Source: an uncultured Eubacteriales bacterium (GTDB taxonomy: Bacteria > Bacillota > Clostridia > Oscillospirales > Acutalibacteraceae). From it: a stretch of DNA of 45,696 bases. The stretch covers positions 1 through 45,696 of the forward strand of contig CAOUJG010000010.1 in the NCBI GenBank assembly GCA_948537335.1, in the 5' to 3' direction. A program made the translations under genes and the position numbers. Numbering within the stretch: position 1 is the first letter of the stretch; the number at the start of each line of letters is the position of its first letter. The notes below the pieces were generated by a model. The model was not told where the DNA came from, ran no database searches, and worked only from the letters and a program-made list of their open reading frames with translations. Shown here piece after piece: positions 15,379 to 24,078 of the stretch.

Positions 15379-15819
15379 TCAGATCACCTCAGCCTTTCCG
15401 CCAACCTCCTCAATCTTCTGCTTAGCAGTTTCAGAGAAAGCACTGGCTTTAACATTTAATTTTTTTGTTAACTTCCCGTTCGATAAAACCTTGATCCCGT
15501 CATATGCTTTCTTAATGATCCCCTCGCTAATCAATGCCTCAGCATCAACAACAGAACCATCTTCAAAAGCATTCAAAGATCCAACATTTATCGCAACGAT
15601 TTTCTTTGCAAAAATGTTATTAAACCCACGCTTTGGAACACGTCTTTGAAGTGGCATCTGACCTCCTTCAAATCCCGGACGGATACTCCCGCCAGACCTT
15701 GCCTTTTGACCTTTATGACCTTTTCCAGCAGTCTTGCCGTGGCCCGACCCATGGCCTCTACCAATACGTTTAGAGTCTCTACAAGCCCCCTCTGCCGGCG
15801 AAAGTTCATGTAATTTCAT
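15379..15819 (-). CDS. rplO: 50S ribosomal protein L15
   Basis: A 146-residue L15 with the flexible Gly/Arg/Lys-rich N-terminal arm (RIGRGHGSGHGKTAGKGHKG) and the conserved RRVPKRGFNNIF segment. The arm threads into 23S rRNA late in assembly. Precedes secY with no real gap. Confidence 0.97.
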   Translation of the reverse strand: MKLHELSPAEGACRDSKRIGRGHGSGHGKTAGKGHKGQKARSGGSIRPGFEGGQMPLQRRVPKRGFNNIFAKKIVAINVGSLNAFEDGSVVDAEALISEGIIKKAYDGIKVLSNGKLTKKLNVKASAFSETAKQKIEEVGGKAEVI

Positions 15820-15864
15820 TGCTCCACCACCCCCTTTATATCCTGCTTTAAATATATAATAGCA

Positions 15865-16044
15865 CTAAGCTTTAAAAACCTCAATAAGGTGACTAATTTT
15901 TGCGACCTTACCCTTGGTCTGTTCGTTGTCCGGCTGAATATTCTCATCGCCAATTTTCTTAAGACCAAGCGAATGGGCAGTTGCAATCTGGTCTTTTTTG
16001 CTACCTATAAGGCTTTTCGAAAGCCGAACCTTTACCTGTTCCAT
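15865..16044 (-). CDS. rpmD: 50S ribosomal protein L30
   Basis: A 59-residue L30 translated from ATG at 16044. The start MEQVKVRLSKSLIGSKKDQI and the LGLKKIGDEN segment match the bacterial short form. It lies between rpsE and rplO, the standard spc order, with GGGGGAG upstream. Confidence 0.96.
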   Translation of the reverse strand: MEQVKVRLSKSLIGSKKDQIATAHSLGLKKIGDENIQPDNEQTKGKVAKISHLIEVFKA

Positions 16045-16059
16045 CTTGCGCTCCCCCTA

Positions 16060-16557
16060 TTATAAAATTTCCTTAGCAGTTTTGCCGCGTAACTTCGCCA
16101 CTTCATCAGCGGTCCGTAAGCTAGTCAACCCGTCCATAGTAGCCCTAACAACGTTGCAAGGGTTATTTGAACGCAAAGCCTTAGTCCGAATATCGCGGAT
16201 CCCCGCAGCTTCAACAACCGCACGAACCGGACCTCCAGCAATAACTCCCGTTCCGGGTGCAGCAGGCTTCATCAAAACTCGACCAGCACCAAACTTACCA
16301 ATAATCTCATGTGGAATAGTACTCCCCTTCAAAGAGATCCTAACCAAATTTTTCTTAGCGTCGTCAATCCCCTTGCGAACAGCATCCGGAACTTCTCCAG
16401 ACTTCCCGATCCCAAAGCCAACGACTCCAGCACCGTCTCCAACAACAACCAAAGCAGCAAATTTAAATATTCGACCGCCCTTAACCGTCTTAGAAACTCG
16501 GTTTATAGCCACTACTCGTTCTTTCAAATCCATAGTGCTACCATCAATCCTAGCCAA
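16060..16557 (-). CDS. rpsE: 30S ribosomal protein S5
   Basis: A 165-residue S5 with the double-stranded RNA-binding N-terminal domain (MDLKERVVAINRVSKTVKGG) and C-terminal ribosomal S2-like fold (GPVRAVVEAAGIRDIRTK). S5 helps maintain decoding fidelity. TTG at 16557 follows GGAGG with eight-base spacing. Confidence 0.97.
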   Translation of the reverse strand: MARIDGSTMDLKERVVAINRVSKTVKGGRIFKFAALVVVGDGAGVVGFGIGKSGEVPDAVRKGIDDAKKNLVRISLKGSTIPHEIIGKFGAGRVLMKPAAPGTGVIAGGPVRAVVEAAGIRDIRTKALRSNNPCNVVRATMDGLTSLRTADEVAKLRGKTAKEIL

Positions 16558-16575
16558 AAGTAACCCTCCTTATAC

Positions 16576-16935
16576 TTAGAATTTTAAGCCACCCTCGCGA
16601 GCGCCCTCTGCCAGTTCCTTAACGCGTCCATGAAATATATATCCACCGCGGTCAAACACAACCGTAGATATCCCCTTTTCAGCAGCACGCCGCGCAATCA
16701 ATTGACCAACCTTCTTAGCAGCTTCCTTGTTGCCGCCATAGCCCTCAATTTCCTTGTCCAAGCTAGAAGCCGAAGCCAAAGTTACTCCAGCAACATCGTC
16801 AATCAATTGAGCATAAATATTACTTGCAGACCGAAAAACATTTAAACGCGGGCACTCCGAAGTACCAGATATCTTCGAGCGCACTCTCTTGTGGCGTTTA
16901 AGCCGTGCGTCATTTCGTCCACTCACATTAACCAT
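16576..16935 (-). CDS. rplR: 50S ribosomal protein L18
   Basis: A 119-residue L18, a 5S rRNA-binding protein of the central protuberance. The basic start RLKRHKRVRSKISGT and the DRGGYIFHGRVKELAEGAREGGLKF end (shown in part) are canonical. Located between rplF and rpsE. Confidence 0.97.
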   Translation of the reverse strand: MVNVSGRNDARLKRHKRVRSKISGTSECPRLNVFRSASNIYAQLIDDVAGVTLASASSLDKEIEGYGGNKEAAKKVGQLIARRAAEKGISTVVFDRGGYIFHGRVKELAEGAREGGLKF

Positions 16936-16954
16936 AACTTAACCACCCCTCTAA

Positions 16955-17503
16955 CTATTTCTTAGCGCCCTTACCGGCCTTGCCTTCCTTGCGGCGAATA
17001 TGCTCATAAACATACTTAATGCCCTTGCCCTTATAAGGCTCTGGCGGACGTTTACTACGCACCTCAGCGGCAAATTGGCCAACTTTCTGCTTATCAATTC
17101 CCAAAATAATAATTTTATTCGGAGCCGGTACCTCAATCTTAATCTCATCCGTCTCCGAAACAGTAACCTGGTGAGAATACCCCAAGTTCATAACAAGATT
17201 CTTCCCCTGTTTCTGAACACGGTATCCAACACCATTAACCTCAAGCTCTTTCTTAAAGCCATCCGTAACTCCCTCAACCATGTTAGCAATAAGAGTCCTC
17301 GTCAACCCATGAAGCGCGCGATTCTCCTTCTCGTCATTAGGCCGAGTAACAGTAATAACGCCGTCCTCAATATTAACCGTCATGTTAGGATGAACTTCTC
17401 TAGTCAAAGTGCCCTTAGGCCCCTTAACAGTTATTACACCGTTGTCAAGCTTAACCTCAACACCAGCGGGAATATTTATAGGTTTTCTTCCAATTCGAGA
17501 CAT
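16955..17503 (-). CDS. rplF: 50S ribosomal protein L6
   Basis: A 182-residue L6 made of two similar alpha/beta domains near the factor-binding site. Start MSRIGRKPINIPAGVEV and C-terminal PEPYKGKGIKYVYE are family signatures. Located between rpsH and rplR. Confidence 0.97.
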   Translation of the reverse strand: MSRIGRKPINIPAGVEVKLDNGVITVKGPKGTLTREVHPNMTVNIEDGVITVTRPNDEKENRALHGLTRTLIANMVEGVTDGFKKELEVNGVGYRVQKQGKNLVMNLGYSHQVTVSETDEIKIEVPAPNKIIILGIDKQKVGQFAAEVRSKRPPEPYKGKGIKYVYEHIRRKEGKAGKGAKK

Positions 17504-17533
17504 GCTCTACCCTCCTTATTTACCAATTCAAAA

Positions 17534-17932
17534 TCACCAAATAAACGCAAGTACTTCGCCGCCAACATTCTCTTGCCGAGCCCGGCGGTCCGTCATAATA
17601 CCCTTAGAAGTAGATATAATAGCAATCCCCAAGCCTTTCATAACTTTGGGCATATCCTCAACATTACTATAAATCCGTAACCCAGGTTTAGAAACTCGCT
17701 TCAAGCCCGTAATAACAGACTTTTTATTCTCGTCATATTTCAAAATAACATTAATAACGCCCTGTTTCCCGTCGTCCATAACAGAATAATTTCTAATATA
17801 CCCTTCGTCCAGCAAAATTTGTACAATAGCCTTTTTCATGTTAGAAGCAGGAATCTCAACAGAATCATGTCTGCTAGCGCTAGCATTTCGAATCCTAGTC
17901 AACAAATCTGCAATTGTATCAGTTATCTGCAT
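17534..17932 (-). CDS. rpsH: 30S ribosomal protein S8
   Basis: A 132-residue S8 that binds helix 21 of 16S rRNA. Start TDTIADLLTRIRNA and the C-terminal STSKGIMTDRRARQENVGG are diagnostic. S8 can act as a translational repressor of the spc operon in some bacteria; no such site was identified here. Confidence 0.97.
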   Translation of the reverse strand: MQITDTIADLLTRIRNASASRHDSVEIPASNMKKAIVQILLDEGYIRNYSVMDDGKQGVINVILKYDENKKSVITGLKRVSKPGLRIYSNVEDMPKVMKGLGIAIISTSKGIMTDRRARQENVGGEVLAFIW

Positions 17933-17959
17933 ACCGTCTTATCCTCCTTAGCTAAAAAT

Positions 17960-18145
17960 TTACCAGCTGGCCTTCTTTACACCAGGAATCTGACCTCTAT
18001 AGGCTAACTCTCTAAAACAGATACGGCAAATTCCGAACTTGCGAAGATATCCATGCGGCCTCCCGCAGATTTTGCATCTGTTATACTCGCGTGTAGAAAA
18101 CTTTGCAGTTCTCTTTTGCTTTATTTTCATAGAAGTCTTGGCCAC
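17960..18145 (-). CDS. rpsZ: 30S ribosomal protein S14, zinc-binding form
   Basis: A 61-residue short S14 with two CxxC pairs (CKICG and CRICF) forming the zinc ribbon, the C+ form. GTG at 18145 is the start, giving MAKTSMKIK, with GGGGGGA upstream. Lies between rplE and rpsH. Confidence 0.97.
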   Translation of the reverse strand: MAKTSMKIKQKRTAKFSTREYNRCKICGRPHGYLRKFGICRICFRELAYRGQIPGVKKASW

Positions 18146-18157
18146 AATAATCCCCCC

Positions 18158-18697
18158 TTATTTCGCAAACGGAGCGCCCAAATGAGTCAACAACTCTTTG
18201 GCTTCTTCGTCAGTTTTCGCAGTAGTCACAAAACATATGTCCATCCCGCGCACTTTGTCAATCTTATCATAATCGATTTCAGGAAAAATAAGTTGCTCCT
18301 TAATCCCCAAATTATAGTTACCTCTACCATCAAAAGAGTTAGGATTAATCCCCCTAAAATCGCGAACTCTCGGAAGCGCCGCATTCAAAAGCCTATCCAA
18401 AAATTCATACATCTTCTCGCCTCGTAAAGTTACCTTAACGCCAATCCTCATGCCTTCGCGCAGCTTAAAGTTAGCAACCGACTTCCGAGCCGTGCAAACC
18501 ACCGGCCTCTGGCCCGTAATAGCAGCAATGTCAGACATAATAGCGTCAATAACCTTAGAGTTATCTCTAGCTTCGCCCGCACCAACATTAATAATAATCT
18601 TCTCAAGCTTAGGAATCTGCATAACGCTCTTATAAGAAAATTTCTTCATAAGTAAAGGCGCAATCTCTTGCCTGTATAAGTCCCTTAATCTTGCCAT
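18158..18697 (-). CDS. rplE: 50S ribosomal protein L5
   Basis: A 179-residue L5 that anchors 5S rRNA and contacts S13. Conserved KIIINVGAGEA and LRGEKMYEFLDRLLNAALPR segments are present. Between rplX and rpsZ. Confidence 0.97.
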   Translation of the reverse strand: MARLRDLYRQEIAPLLMKKFSYKSVMQIPKLEKIIINVGAGEARDNSKVIDAIMSDIAAITGQRPVVCTARKSVANFKLREGMRIGVKVTLRGEKMYEFLDRLLNAALPRVRDFRGINPNSFDGRGNYNLGIKEQLIFPEIDYDKIDKVRGMDICFVTTAKTDEEAKELLTHLGAPFAK

Positions 18698-18709
18698 GTC
18701 CTATCCTCC

Positions 18710-19030
18710 TTAAAGCGACTTTGAGCATTTTTTGCAAATGCGTGACTTAGTCCCATCTTCACCAACAAGATGAGCAATCCGGGTAGGTTTTTCGCAATGA
18801 GGGCAAACAACCTGAACCTTGCAAGCACGCATAGCGCCTTCAGCCTTAACAATCCCGCCAGATTCACCCATTTTGCGAGGCTTAACATGTTTAGAAACCA
18901 TGTTAACTCCATCAATAATAACCTTGCCCTCCTTAGGGCTAACCGCCAAAACCTTGCCTTTTTTCCCGCGCTCTCTGCCGCTCAAAACGACAACGGTGTC
19001 ACCCGTCTTAACATGAACTTTTTTTATCAC
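18710..19030 (-). CDS. rplX: 50S ribosomal protein L24
   Basis: A 106-residue L24 with an N-terminal KOW fold (VHVKTGDTVVVLSGRERGKK) and a C-terminal pair of CxxC motifs (CPHC, CKKC) typical of clostridial zinc-containing L24. GTG at 19030 has GGAGG eight bases upstream; the longer frame is not needed. L24 is an early assembly initiator. Confidence 0.96.
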   Translation of the reverse strand: MIKKVHVKTGDTVVVLSGRERGKKGKVLAVSPKEGKVIIDGVNMVSKHVKPRKMGESGGIVKAEGAMRACKVQVVCPHCEKPTRIAHLVGEDGTKSRICKKCSKSL

Positions 19031-19044
19031 AGTGAACACCTCCA

Positions 19045-19413
19045 TCAAAGCGTCTCAGGAGCCAAACTCAGTATCTTCATATAGTCCCGATCGCGAAGTT
19101 CCCTAGCAACAGGTCCAAAAATACGAGTGCCCCTTGGGTTTTTGTCATCTTTTATCAAAACAGCGGCATTCTCGTCAAACCGGATATAAGAGCCGTCATC
19201 TCTGCGAACTCCCCTAACCGAGCGAACCACAACCGCCTTAACCACATCACCTTTTTTCACAACGCCGCCGGGTGATGCTTTTTTTACAGACGCAACCACA
19301 ACGTCGCCAATATTAGCATACCTTCGCCGAGTTCCGCCCAGCACTCGAATGCACATAATCTCTTTAGCGCCAGTGTTGTCGGCAACCTTAAGGTAAGTTT
19401 GCTGTTGTATCAC
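19045..19413 (-). CDS. rplN: 50S ribosomal protein L14
   Basis: A 122-residue L14, a five-stranded barrel at the subunit interface. The start IQQQTYLKVADNTGAKEIMC and the C-terminal FGPVARELRD are canonical. GTG at 19413 with GGAGG upstream. Confidence 0.97.
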   Translation of the reverse strand: MIQQQTYLKVADNTGAKEIMCIRVLGGTRRRYANIGDVVVASVKKASPGGVVKKGDVVKAVVVRSVRGVRRDDGSYIRFDENAAVLIKDDKNPRGTRIFGPVARELRDRDYMKILSLAPETL

Positions 19414-19510
19414 ACCACGTTCCTCCTAACTTTTGTTAGTTCTAAAAGTCTCTAAAAAATATATTCTTCCATGCCTTATCCAAAACTATTAACCCACAAA
19501 AAACCGCAAA

Positions 19511-19768
19511 TTACTTAGCTTTTTCAATAATCTCAACCAAGCGCCATCTTTTGTCCTTGCTCAAAGGCCTAGTCTCCATCACCCGCACATAATCACCAAT
19601 ACCGCATTCGTTGTTTTCATCATGTGCCTTAAGCTTAACCGTGCGTTTAATAATCTTATTATAAAGCTTGTGCTTCACGCTATCTTCAATGGCAACCACA
19701 ATGGTTTTATCCATCTTATCGCTAACAACTTTGCCAACTTCAACTTTTCTCATGTTTCTCTCGCTCAC
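19511..19768 (-). CDS. rpsQ: 30S ribosomal protein S17
   Basis: An 85-residue S17, OB-fold, binds the 16S 5' domain. Signature GKVVSDKMDKTIVVAIE near the start. GTG at 19768 has GGAGG seven bases upstream; longer in-frame starts would overlap rpmC. A 97-base gap to rplN follows, larger than most in this cluster, with no clear gene in it. Confidence 0.96.
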   Translation of the reverse strand: MSERNMRKVEVGKVVSDKMDKTIVVAIEDSVKHKLYNKIIKRTVKLKAHDENNECGIGDYVRVMETRPLSKDKRWRLVEIIEKAK

Positions 19769-19785
19769 AAGTAATCCTCCCTCCA

Positions 19786-19995
19786 TCACGCTTTGGCAGC
19801 GGTAGCAGATATTTCATTTTCTTTCAAAAGAGTCATAACTCTAGCAATATCCTTCTTAACCGCCTTAATACGCATAGGGTTTTCAAGCTGATTGATGGCA
19901 AGTTGAAATCGCAAATTAAAAAGTTCTGCCTTAAGATCTTTTAGCCTTTTCAAAAGCTCAGCATCGGACAATTTTCTCATCTCAGAAGCTTTCAT
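19786..19995 (-). CDS. rpmC: 50S ribosomal protein L29
   Basis: A 69-residue all-helical L29 near the tunnel exit, where it helps bind trigger factor and SRP. MKASEMRKLSDAELLKRL and the LRFQLAINQLENPMRI segment are typical. Its ATG overlaps the rplP stop by one base. Confidence 0.97.
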   Translation of the reverse strand: MKASEMRKLSDAELLKRLKDLKAELFNLRFQLAINQLENPMRIKAVKKDIARVMTLLKENEISATAAKA

Positions 19996-20420
19996 TATTG
20001 CTCACCATCCATTTCCTTTTTTACTACAAACTTGCACTTAATAGGAAGCTTGTGTGCAGCCAGCCTCATAGCCTCTCTAGCCGTCTCCTCAGGAACACCG
20101 GCAATCTCAAACATAACTCTCCCCGGCTTAATAACAGATACCCAGTACTCCGGAGCGCCCTTACCTTTACCCATCCGAGTCTCAGCAGGTTTCTTAGAAA
20201 CCGGCTTATCCGGAAATATCTTAATCCAAACCTTTCCAAACCTCTTGCAATACCGTGTCATAGCGATACGCGCAGCCTCAATCTGGTTAGAAGTAATCCA
20301 AGCAGGCTCCAAAGCCACAAGGCCAAACTCACCGTGAGAAATTGTATTGCCACGAAGCGCCTTACCACTCATGCGACCTCTGTGAACTCTCCTATATTTA
20401 ACTCTCTTTGGCAATAACAT
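19995..20420 (-). CDS. rplP: 50S ribosomal protein L16
   Basis: A 141-residue L16 lining the A site and needed for late 50S assembly. MLLPKRVKYRRVHRGRM start and the RMGKGKGAPEYWV loop are family signatures. Overlaps the rpsC stop and the rpmC start by one base each, indicating coupled translation. Confidence 0.98.
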   Translation of the reverse strand: MLLPKRVKYRRVHRGRMSGKALRGNTISHGEFGLVALEPAWITSNQIEAARIAMTRYCKRFGKVWIKIFPDKPVSKKPAETRMGKGKGAPEYWVSVIKPGRVMFEIAGVPEETAREAMRLAAHKLPIKCKFVVKKEMDGEQ

Positions 20421-21142
20421 TATTCTCCGCCTCCTTCCCTCTTAGGAGCGCGACGTTCTCTTCCCCGGCGATTCTCAGATCGTTCAGAAACCTCATTTTG
20501 TTGAGCACGCACATTACCAAGAACTTCACCCTTATAAAGCCAAACCTTAACGCCCAGCCGGCCATAAGTCGTAGCAGCCTCAGCAAAACCATAGTCAATG
20601 TCAGCCCTCAAAGTCTGCAAAGGAATAGTCCCCTCATGGTAATGCTCCGAGCGAGCAATTTCTGCGCCACCCAAACGGCCAGAAACCTGAACCTTAATTC
20701 CCTTAGCACCAAACTTCATAGCCCGGCCAATAGATTGTTTCATAGCCCGGCGGAAAGAAATTCTCTTCTCAAGCTGAACAGCAATATTCTCAGCAATCAA
20801 CTGAGCATTCATGTCAGGCAACTTAACCTCAACAATATTAATCAAAACCGGTTTCTTAAGTAACTTTTCACATTTAACGCGAAGTTTATCAATCTCAGCT
20901 CCGCCCTTACCAATAACCATGCCAGGTTTAGAGCAATGTATATTAACCCTAACCTTATTAGCGTCACGTTCAATCTCGATCTTAGGAATCCCCGCAGAAT
21001 AAAGCTGTTTCTTCAACAATTTGCGCAAATTATAATCTTCAACAAGCAAATCGCCAAAATCTTTATCTTTAGCAAACCAGCGTGAATCCCAATCTTTAAT
21101 AACACCAACACGCAACCCGTGCGGATTAACTTTTTGGCCCAT
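20420..21142 (-). CDS. rpsC: 30S ribosomal protein S3
   Basis: A 240-residue S3 at the mRNA entry channel. GQKVNPHGLRVGVIKDWDS start, KH domain with VIGKGGAEIDKLR (GxxG loop) at ~75-90, and the C-terminal domain; the tail is Arg/Glu-rich and longer than the minimal form. Confidence 0.98.
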   Translation of the reverse strand: MGQKVNPHGLRVGVIKDWDSRWFAKDKDFGDLLVEDYNLRKLLKKQLYSAGIPKIEIERDANKVRVNIHCSKPGMVIGKGGAEIDKLRVKCEKLLKKPVLINIVEVKLPDMNAQLIAENIAVQLEKRISFRRAMKQSIGRAMKFGAKGIKVQVSGRLGGAEIARSEHYHEGTIPLQTLRADIDYGFAEAATTYGRLGVKVWLYKGEVLGNVRAQQNEVSERSENRRGRERRAPKREGGGE

Positions 21143-21156
21143 AGTCTACCTCCTTT

Positions 21157-21495
21157 TCAACTATTTTTTTCCTTGAGTACCATAGTAACATGAGAAGACC
21201 TCTTCTCAATTCTGTGCGCCCTTCCGTGGTCCTTAGGCCGAATCCGCTTAAGAATGGGCCCCGGGCAAACAAAGCACTCCGAAACATAAAGTTTATTCTT
21301 ATCCATATTGTGATTATTCTCAGCATTAGCAACAGCCGACTTCAAAAGCTTCGAAAGATCCTCACAAGCAGCCTTCGGGGTGTGCCTCAAAATGGCCGCC
21401 GCAATATCCACAGGCTTATTTCGAATCAAATCAAGCACTATAGATACTTTCCTAGGAGAAATCCTCGCATATTTTAAATAAGCCAAAGCTTCCAT
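21157..21495 (-). CDS. rplV: 50S ribosomal protein L22
   Basis: A 112-residue L22 whose beta hairpin lines the exit tunnel; the hairpin segment GPILKRIRPKDHGRAHRIEK is intact. Mutations in this loop are known in other bacteria to affect macrolide response; nothing unusual is visible here. Follows rpsS. Confidence 0.97.
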   Translation of the reverse strand: MEALAYLKYARISPRKVSIVLDLIRNKPVDIAAAILRHTPKAACEDLSKLLKSAVANAENNHNMDKNKLYVSECFVCPGPILKRIRPKDHGRAHRIEKRSSHVTMVLKEKNS

Positions 21496-21517
21496 GCAAT
21501 CACACTCCTTTCAGCTA

Positions 21518-21790
21518 TCATTTAGTAGTCTTAGATCCCGCATGACCTTTAAAAGTCCTCGTCGGCACAAATTCGCCAAGCTTATGTCCAACCATGTCCT
21601 CAGTCACATAAACAGGAACATGCTTCCGACCGTCATGCACGGCAAATGTATGCCCAACAAAGTCCGGGAAAATAGTAGATGAGCGGCTCCAAGTCTTCAA
21701 AACCTTCTTCTCGCCAGCATCATTCATTTCCTTAACTCGTTTAAGTAGCACAGGCTGCACATAAGGGCCTTTTTTTAGGCTTCTTCCCAT
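21518..21790 (-). CDS. rpsS: 30S ribosomal protein S19
   Basis: A 90-residue S19 of the 30S head. Start MGRSLKKGPYVQPVLLKRV and the GHKLGEFVPTRTFKGHAG end are canonical. Follows rplB. Confidence 0.98.
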   Translation of the reverse strand: MGRSLKKGPYVQPVLLKRVKEMNDAGEKKVLKTWSRSSTIFPDFVGHTFAVHDGRKHVPVYVTEDMVGHKLGEFVPTRTFKGHAGSKTTK

Positions 21791-21814
21791 ATAAATTTAA
21801 GCTCCTTTCTGTGT

Positions 21815-22648
21815 TTACTTACCGTTTCTGCGTTTAACAATGAACTTATCTGTTCTGTTGCGCTTCTTCCTAGTCTTATATCCAAGAGTAGGCTTACCCC
21901 AAGGCGTAACAGGGCCCGGTCTACCAATAGGGCTCTTGCCTTCACCGCCACCATGCGGATGGTCGCAAGGGTTCATAACAGAACCACGAACAGTCGGCCG
22001 AATGCCCATATTACGTTTGCGTCCAGCCTTACCAATCTTAACATTTTCATGATCAGTATTACCAACTTGCCCAACCGTAGCCATGCACTCAACCGGAACA
22101 TTCCTAAGCTCACCCGAAGGTAACCTCAAAAGTGCAAATTTACCTTCCTTAGCCATAAGCTGTGCCATAATGCCCGCCGCACGAGCAAACTGAGCACCCT
22201 TACCAGGATAAAGCTCCACATTATGGATAAAAGTACCCGTAGGAATATTCAGCAAAGGCAGAGCATTGCCAGGTTTAATGTCGGCCGATTCGCCAGCCAC
22301 AATAATGTCGCCAACTTTCAAACCATTTGGTGCAATAATATAAGCCTTTTCGCCGTCCTCATACTGAACCAAAGCAATATGCGCCGAACGATTCGGATCA
22401 TACTCAAGAGTCAAAACAGTAGCAGAAACACCAACCTTCTGCCGTTTAAAATCAATAACACGATACTTTCTACGGTTACCGCCGCCCTTATGGCGAACAG
22501 TAATCCTCCCGTAGCTATTACGGCCGGACTTTTTGTTCATAGGCTCCAGCAAACTTTTTTCTGGCCCCACCTTAGAAAGCCCAGAGTAATCCACAACCGA
22601 CATGTGTCGCCTAGAAGGCGTCGTCGGTTTATAATTCTTAATAGCCAT
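21815..22648 (-). CDS. rplB: 50S ribosomal protein L2
   Basis: A 277-residue L2, essential for subunit association and the peptidyl-transferase region. Signatures: KPTTPSRRHMSVVDYS, RNSYGRITVRHKGGG and the C-terminal NPCDHPHGGGEGKSPIGR containing the conserved histidine. Unusually, it is separated from rplW by a gene for a four-helix membrane protein. Confidence 0.98.
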   Translation of the reverse strand: MAIKNYKPTTPSRRHMSVVDYSGLSKVGPEKSLLEPMNKKSGRNSYGRITVRHKGGGNRRKYRVIDFKRQKVGVSATVLTLEYDPNRSAHIALVQYEDGEKAYIIAPNGLKVGDIIVAGESADIKPGNALPLLNIPTGTFIHNVELYPGKGAQFARAAGIMAQLMAKEGKFALLRLPSGELRNVPVECMATVGQVGNTDHENVKIGKAGRKRNMGIRPTVRGSVMNPCDHPHGGGEGKSPIGRPGPVTPWGKPTLGYKTRKKRNRTDKFIVKRRNGK

Positions 22649-22676
22649 CTATATTTTCACTCCTTTTTTAGCCTCG

Positions 22677-23147
22677 TTAAGACTTTATCTTCACACTAGC
22701 CATATCGCCACTTTTAATTTTCTCAGCAACCTGTTTACCAACATAATAGCCAACAAACCCAGCTAACACCGAAAATATAATCATCACCATATCCATAGGG
22801 TCAACATAGCAATCGCCATACATCTGTGCTTGGCTAGGGAGCAGTCTCCATATCTGAAGGGTAATAAATACGAAAATTATTGCAAAAATTCTCGAAATTT
22901 TCATCCCATACCGTTTGATTTTTTTTGTAAGAGCAAACAAAACAAATGCCGCCCACTCAAGTACAAAGGCCAAATAAAACCAAATTTTAACAAACCCGCC
23001 GCCGCCATAACTAACAGAAAGTTGCGCTGCGTTCAGTGCCACAGAAGATAAAAGCATACTTACAACCAAAGAATATCCCCATAAAGGCGTTATTTTTAAA
23101 TTTTCCAATTTATCCAGCCATTTAAAAAATGTTTGTTTCAAAAGCAA
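22677..23147 (-). CDS. Unknown four-helix membrane protein embedded between rplW and rplB
   Basis: I do not recognise this 156-residue protein. It has four predicted membrane segments (about 22-43, 52-74, 84-103, 117-138), a basic N-terminus, a Ser-Tyr-Gly4 turn at ~46-51 and a charged C-terminal tail, so both ends probably face the cytoplasm. The start is TTG at 23147, directly after the rplW stop (TGATTG), with GGGATGG just upstream; reinitiation after rplW is likely. The canonical order rplW-rplB is interrupted here. Composition is more AT-rich and the codon choice less constrained than the ribosomal neighbours, consistent with a later insertion. Co-transcription with ribosomal genes is expected from position. 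Confidence 0.75.
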   Translation of the reverse strand: MLLKQTFFKWLDKLENLKITPLWGYSLVVSMLLSSVALNAAQLSVSYGGGGFVKIWFYLAFVLEWAAFVLFALTKKIKRYGMKISRIFAIIFVFITLQIWRLLPSQAQMYGDCYVDPMDMVMIIFSVLAGFVGYYVGKQVAEKIKSGDMASVKIKS

Positions 23148-23438
23148 TCAAACCATCCCTTCAAAGAACTCAATAGCCTTGCTGTCTTCAGTCAAAACAA
23201 CATAAGCCTTCTTCCAGTCCGAAGTGTACCCCTGATTCCGGCCGTGCCGTCTAAGGTGCCCCTTAACGTTAACAACATTAACCTTCAACACCTTCACACC
23301 AAAAAGTTCTTCAACTGCCCGTTTAATCTCAATCTTATTTGCACATTTAGCAACCTCAAAAGTGTACATCTTTATGGCGTTCCCAGCCATACTTTTTTCA
23401 GTAATCACCGGGCGAATAACAATATCTTGCGCTACCAC
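23148..23438 (-). CDS. rplW: 50S ribosomal protein L23
   Basis: A 96-residue L23 at the tunnel exit, docking site for trigger factor and SRP. IVIRPVITEKSM start and NVVNVKGHLRRHGRNQGYTS loop are typical. GTG start immediately follows the rplD stop. Confidence 0.97.
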   Translation of the reverse strand: MVAQDIVIRPVITEKSMAGNAIKMYTFEVAKCANKIEIKRAVEELFGVKVLKVNVVNVKGHLRRHGRNQGYTSDWKKAYVVLTEDSKAIEFFEGMV

Positions 23439-24062
23439 TTAAGCATACACCTCCTCAATTTTACTAACGGCATCCTTAACAATAATCAAACTATCGTAAT
23501 TCAAAATATCATAAACATTAAGAGTATTAACTTGCGCGGTCTTAACTCCCGGAATATTCCTAGCCGAAAAGACTATCTTCTCGTCCACCTCCGGCAGAAC
23601 CAACAAAGCCTTCTTGCAAGCCCCAACAGCCACAAGCATGCTAGCAATGTCTTTAGTCCGATATGCAGCAAGAGACAGCTTGTCAAGAATAATCACATTT
23701 TCGTCCATAACCTTAGCAGAAAAAGCCGACTTCATAGCCAGTCTTCTTTCCTTCTTGTTAACAGAAAATCCATAATCGCGAGGCTTAGGTGCAAAAACAA
23801 CGCCACCATGCCTCCACTGCGGTGCACGAATAGACCCTTGCCGAGCATGCCCCGTTCCTTTTTGCCGCCAAGGTTTTCTGCCTCCGCCAGCAACTTCAGA
23901 TCGAGTCAATGCAGACTGCGTACCCTGGCGCTGATTAGCCAAATAATTAACCACCATCTCATGAAGCAAAACTCGGTTAGGCTCCACTCCAAAAACGGCG
24001 TCAGAAAGAGTAATCTCATCAACCGCCTGGCCCGTAACATCAAGAACTTGAACTTTTGGCAT
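23439..24062 (-). CDS. rplD: 50S ribosomal protein L4
   Basis: A 207-residue L4 with the long basic loop that reaches the exit tunnel (GGGRKPWRQKGTGHARQGS). ATG at 24062 has AAGGAGG upstream; a longer open frame would overlap rplC. In gamma-proteobacteria L4 represses the S10 operon; whether that applies here is unknown. Confidence 0.97.
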   Translation of the reverse strand: MPKVQVLDVTGQAVDEITLSDAVFGVEPNRVLLHEMVVNYLANQRQGTQSALTRSEVAGGGRKPWRQKGTGHARQGSIRAPQWRHGGVVFAPKPRDYGFSVNKKERRLAMKSAFSAKVMDENVIILDKLSLAAYRTKDIASMLVAVGACKKALLVLPEVDEKIVFSARNIPGVKTAQVNTLNVYDILNYDSLIIVKDAVSKIEEVYA

Positions 24063-24078
24063 TACAATTCCTCCTTCC

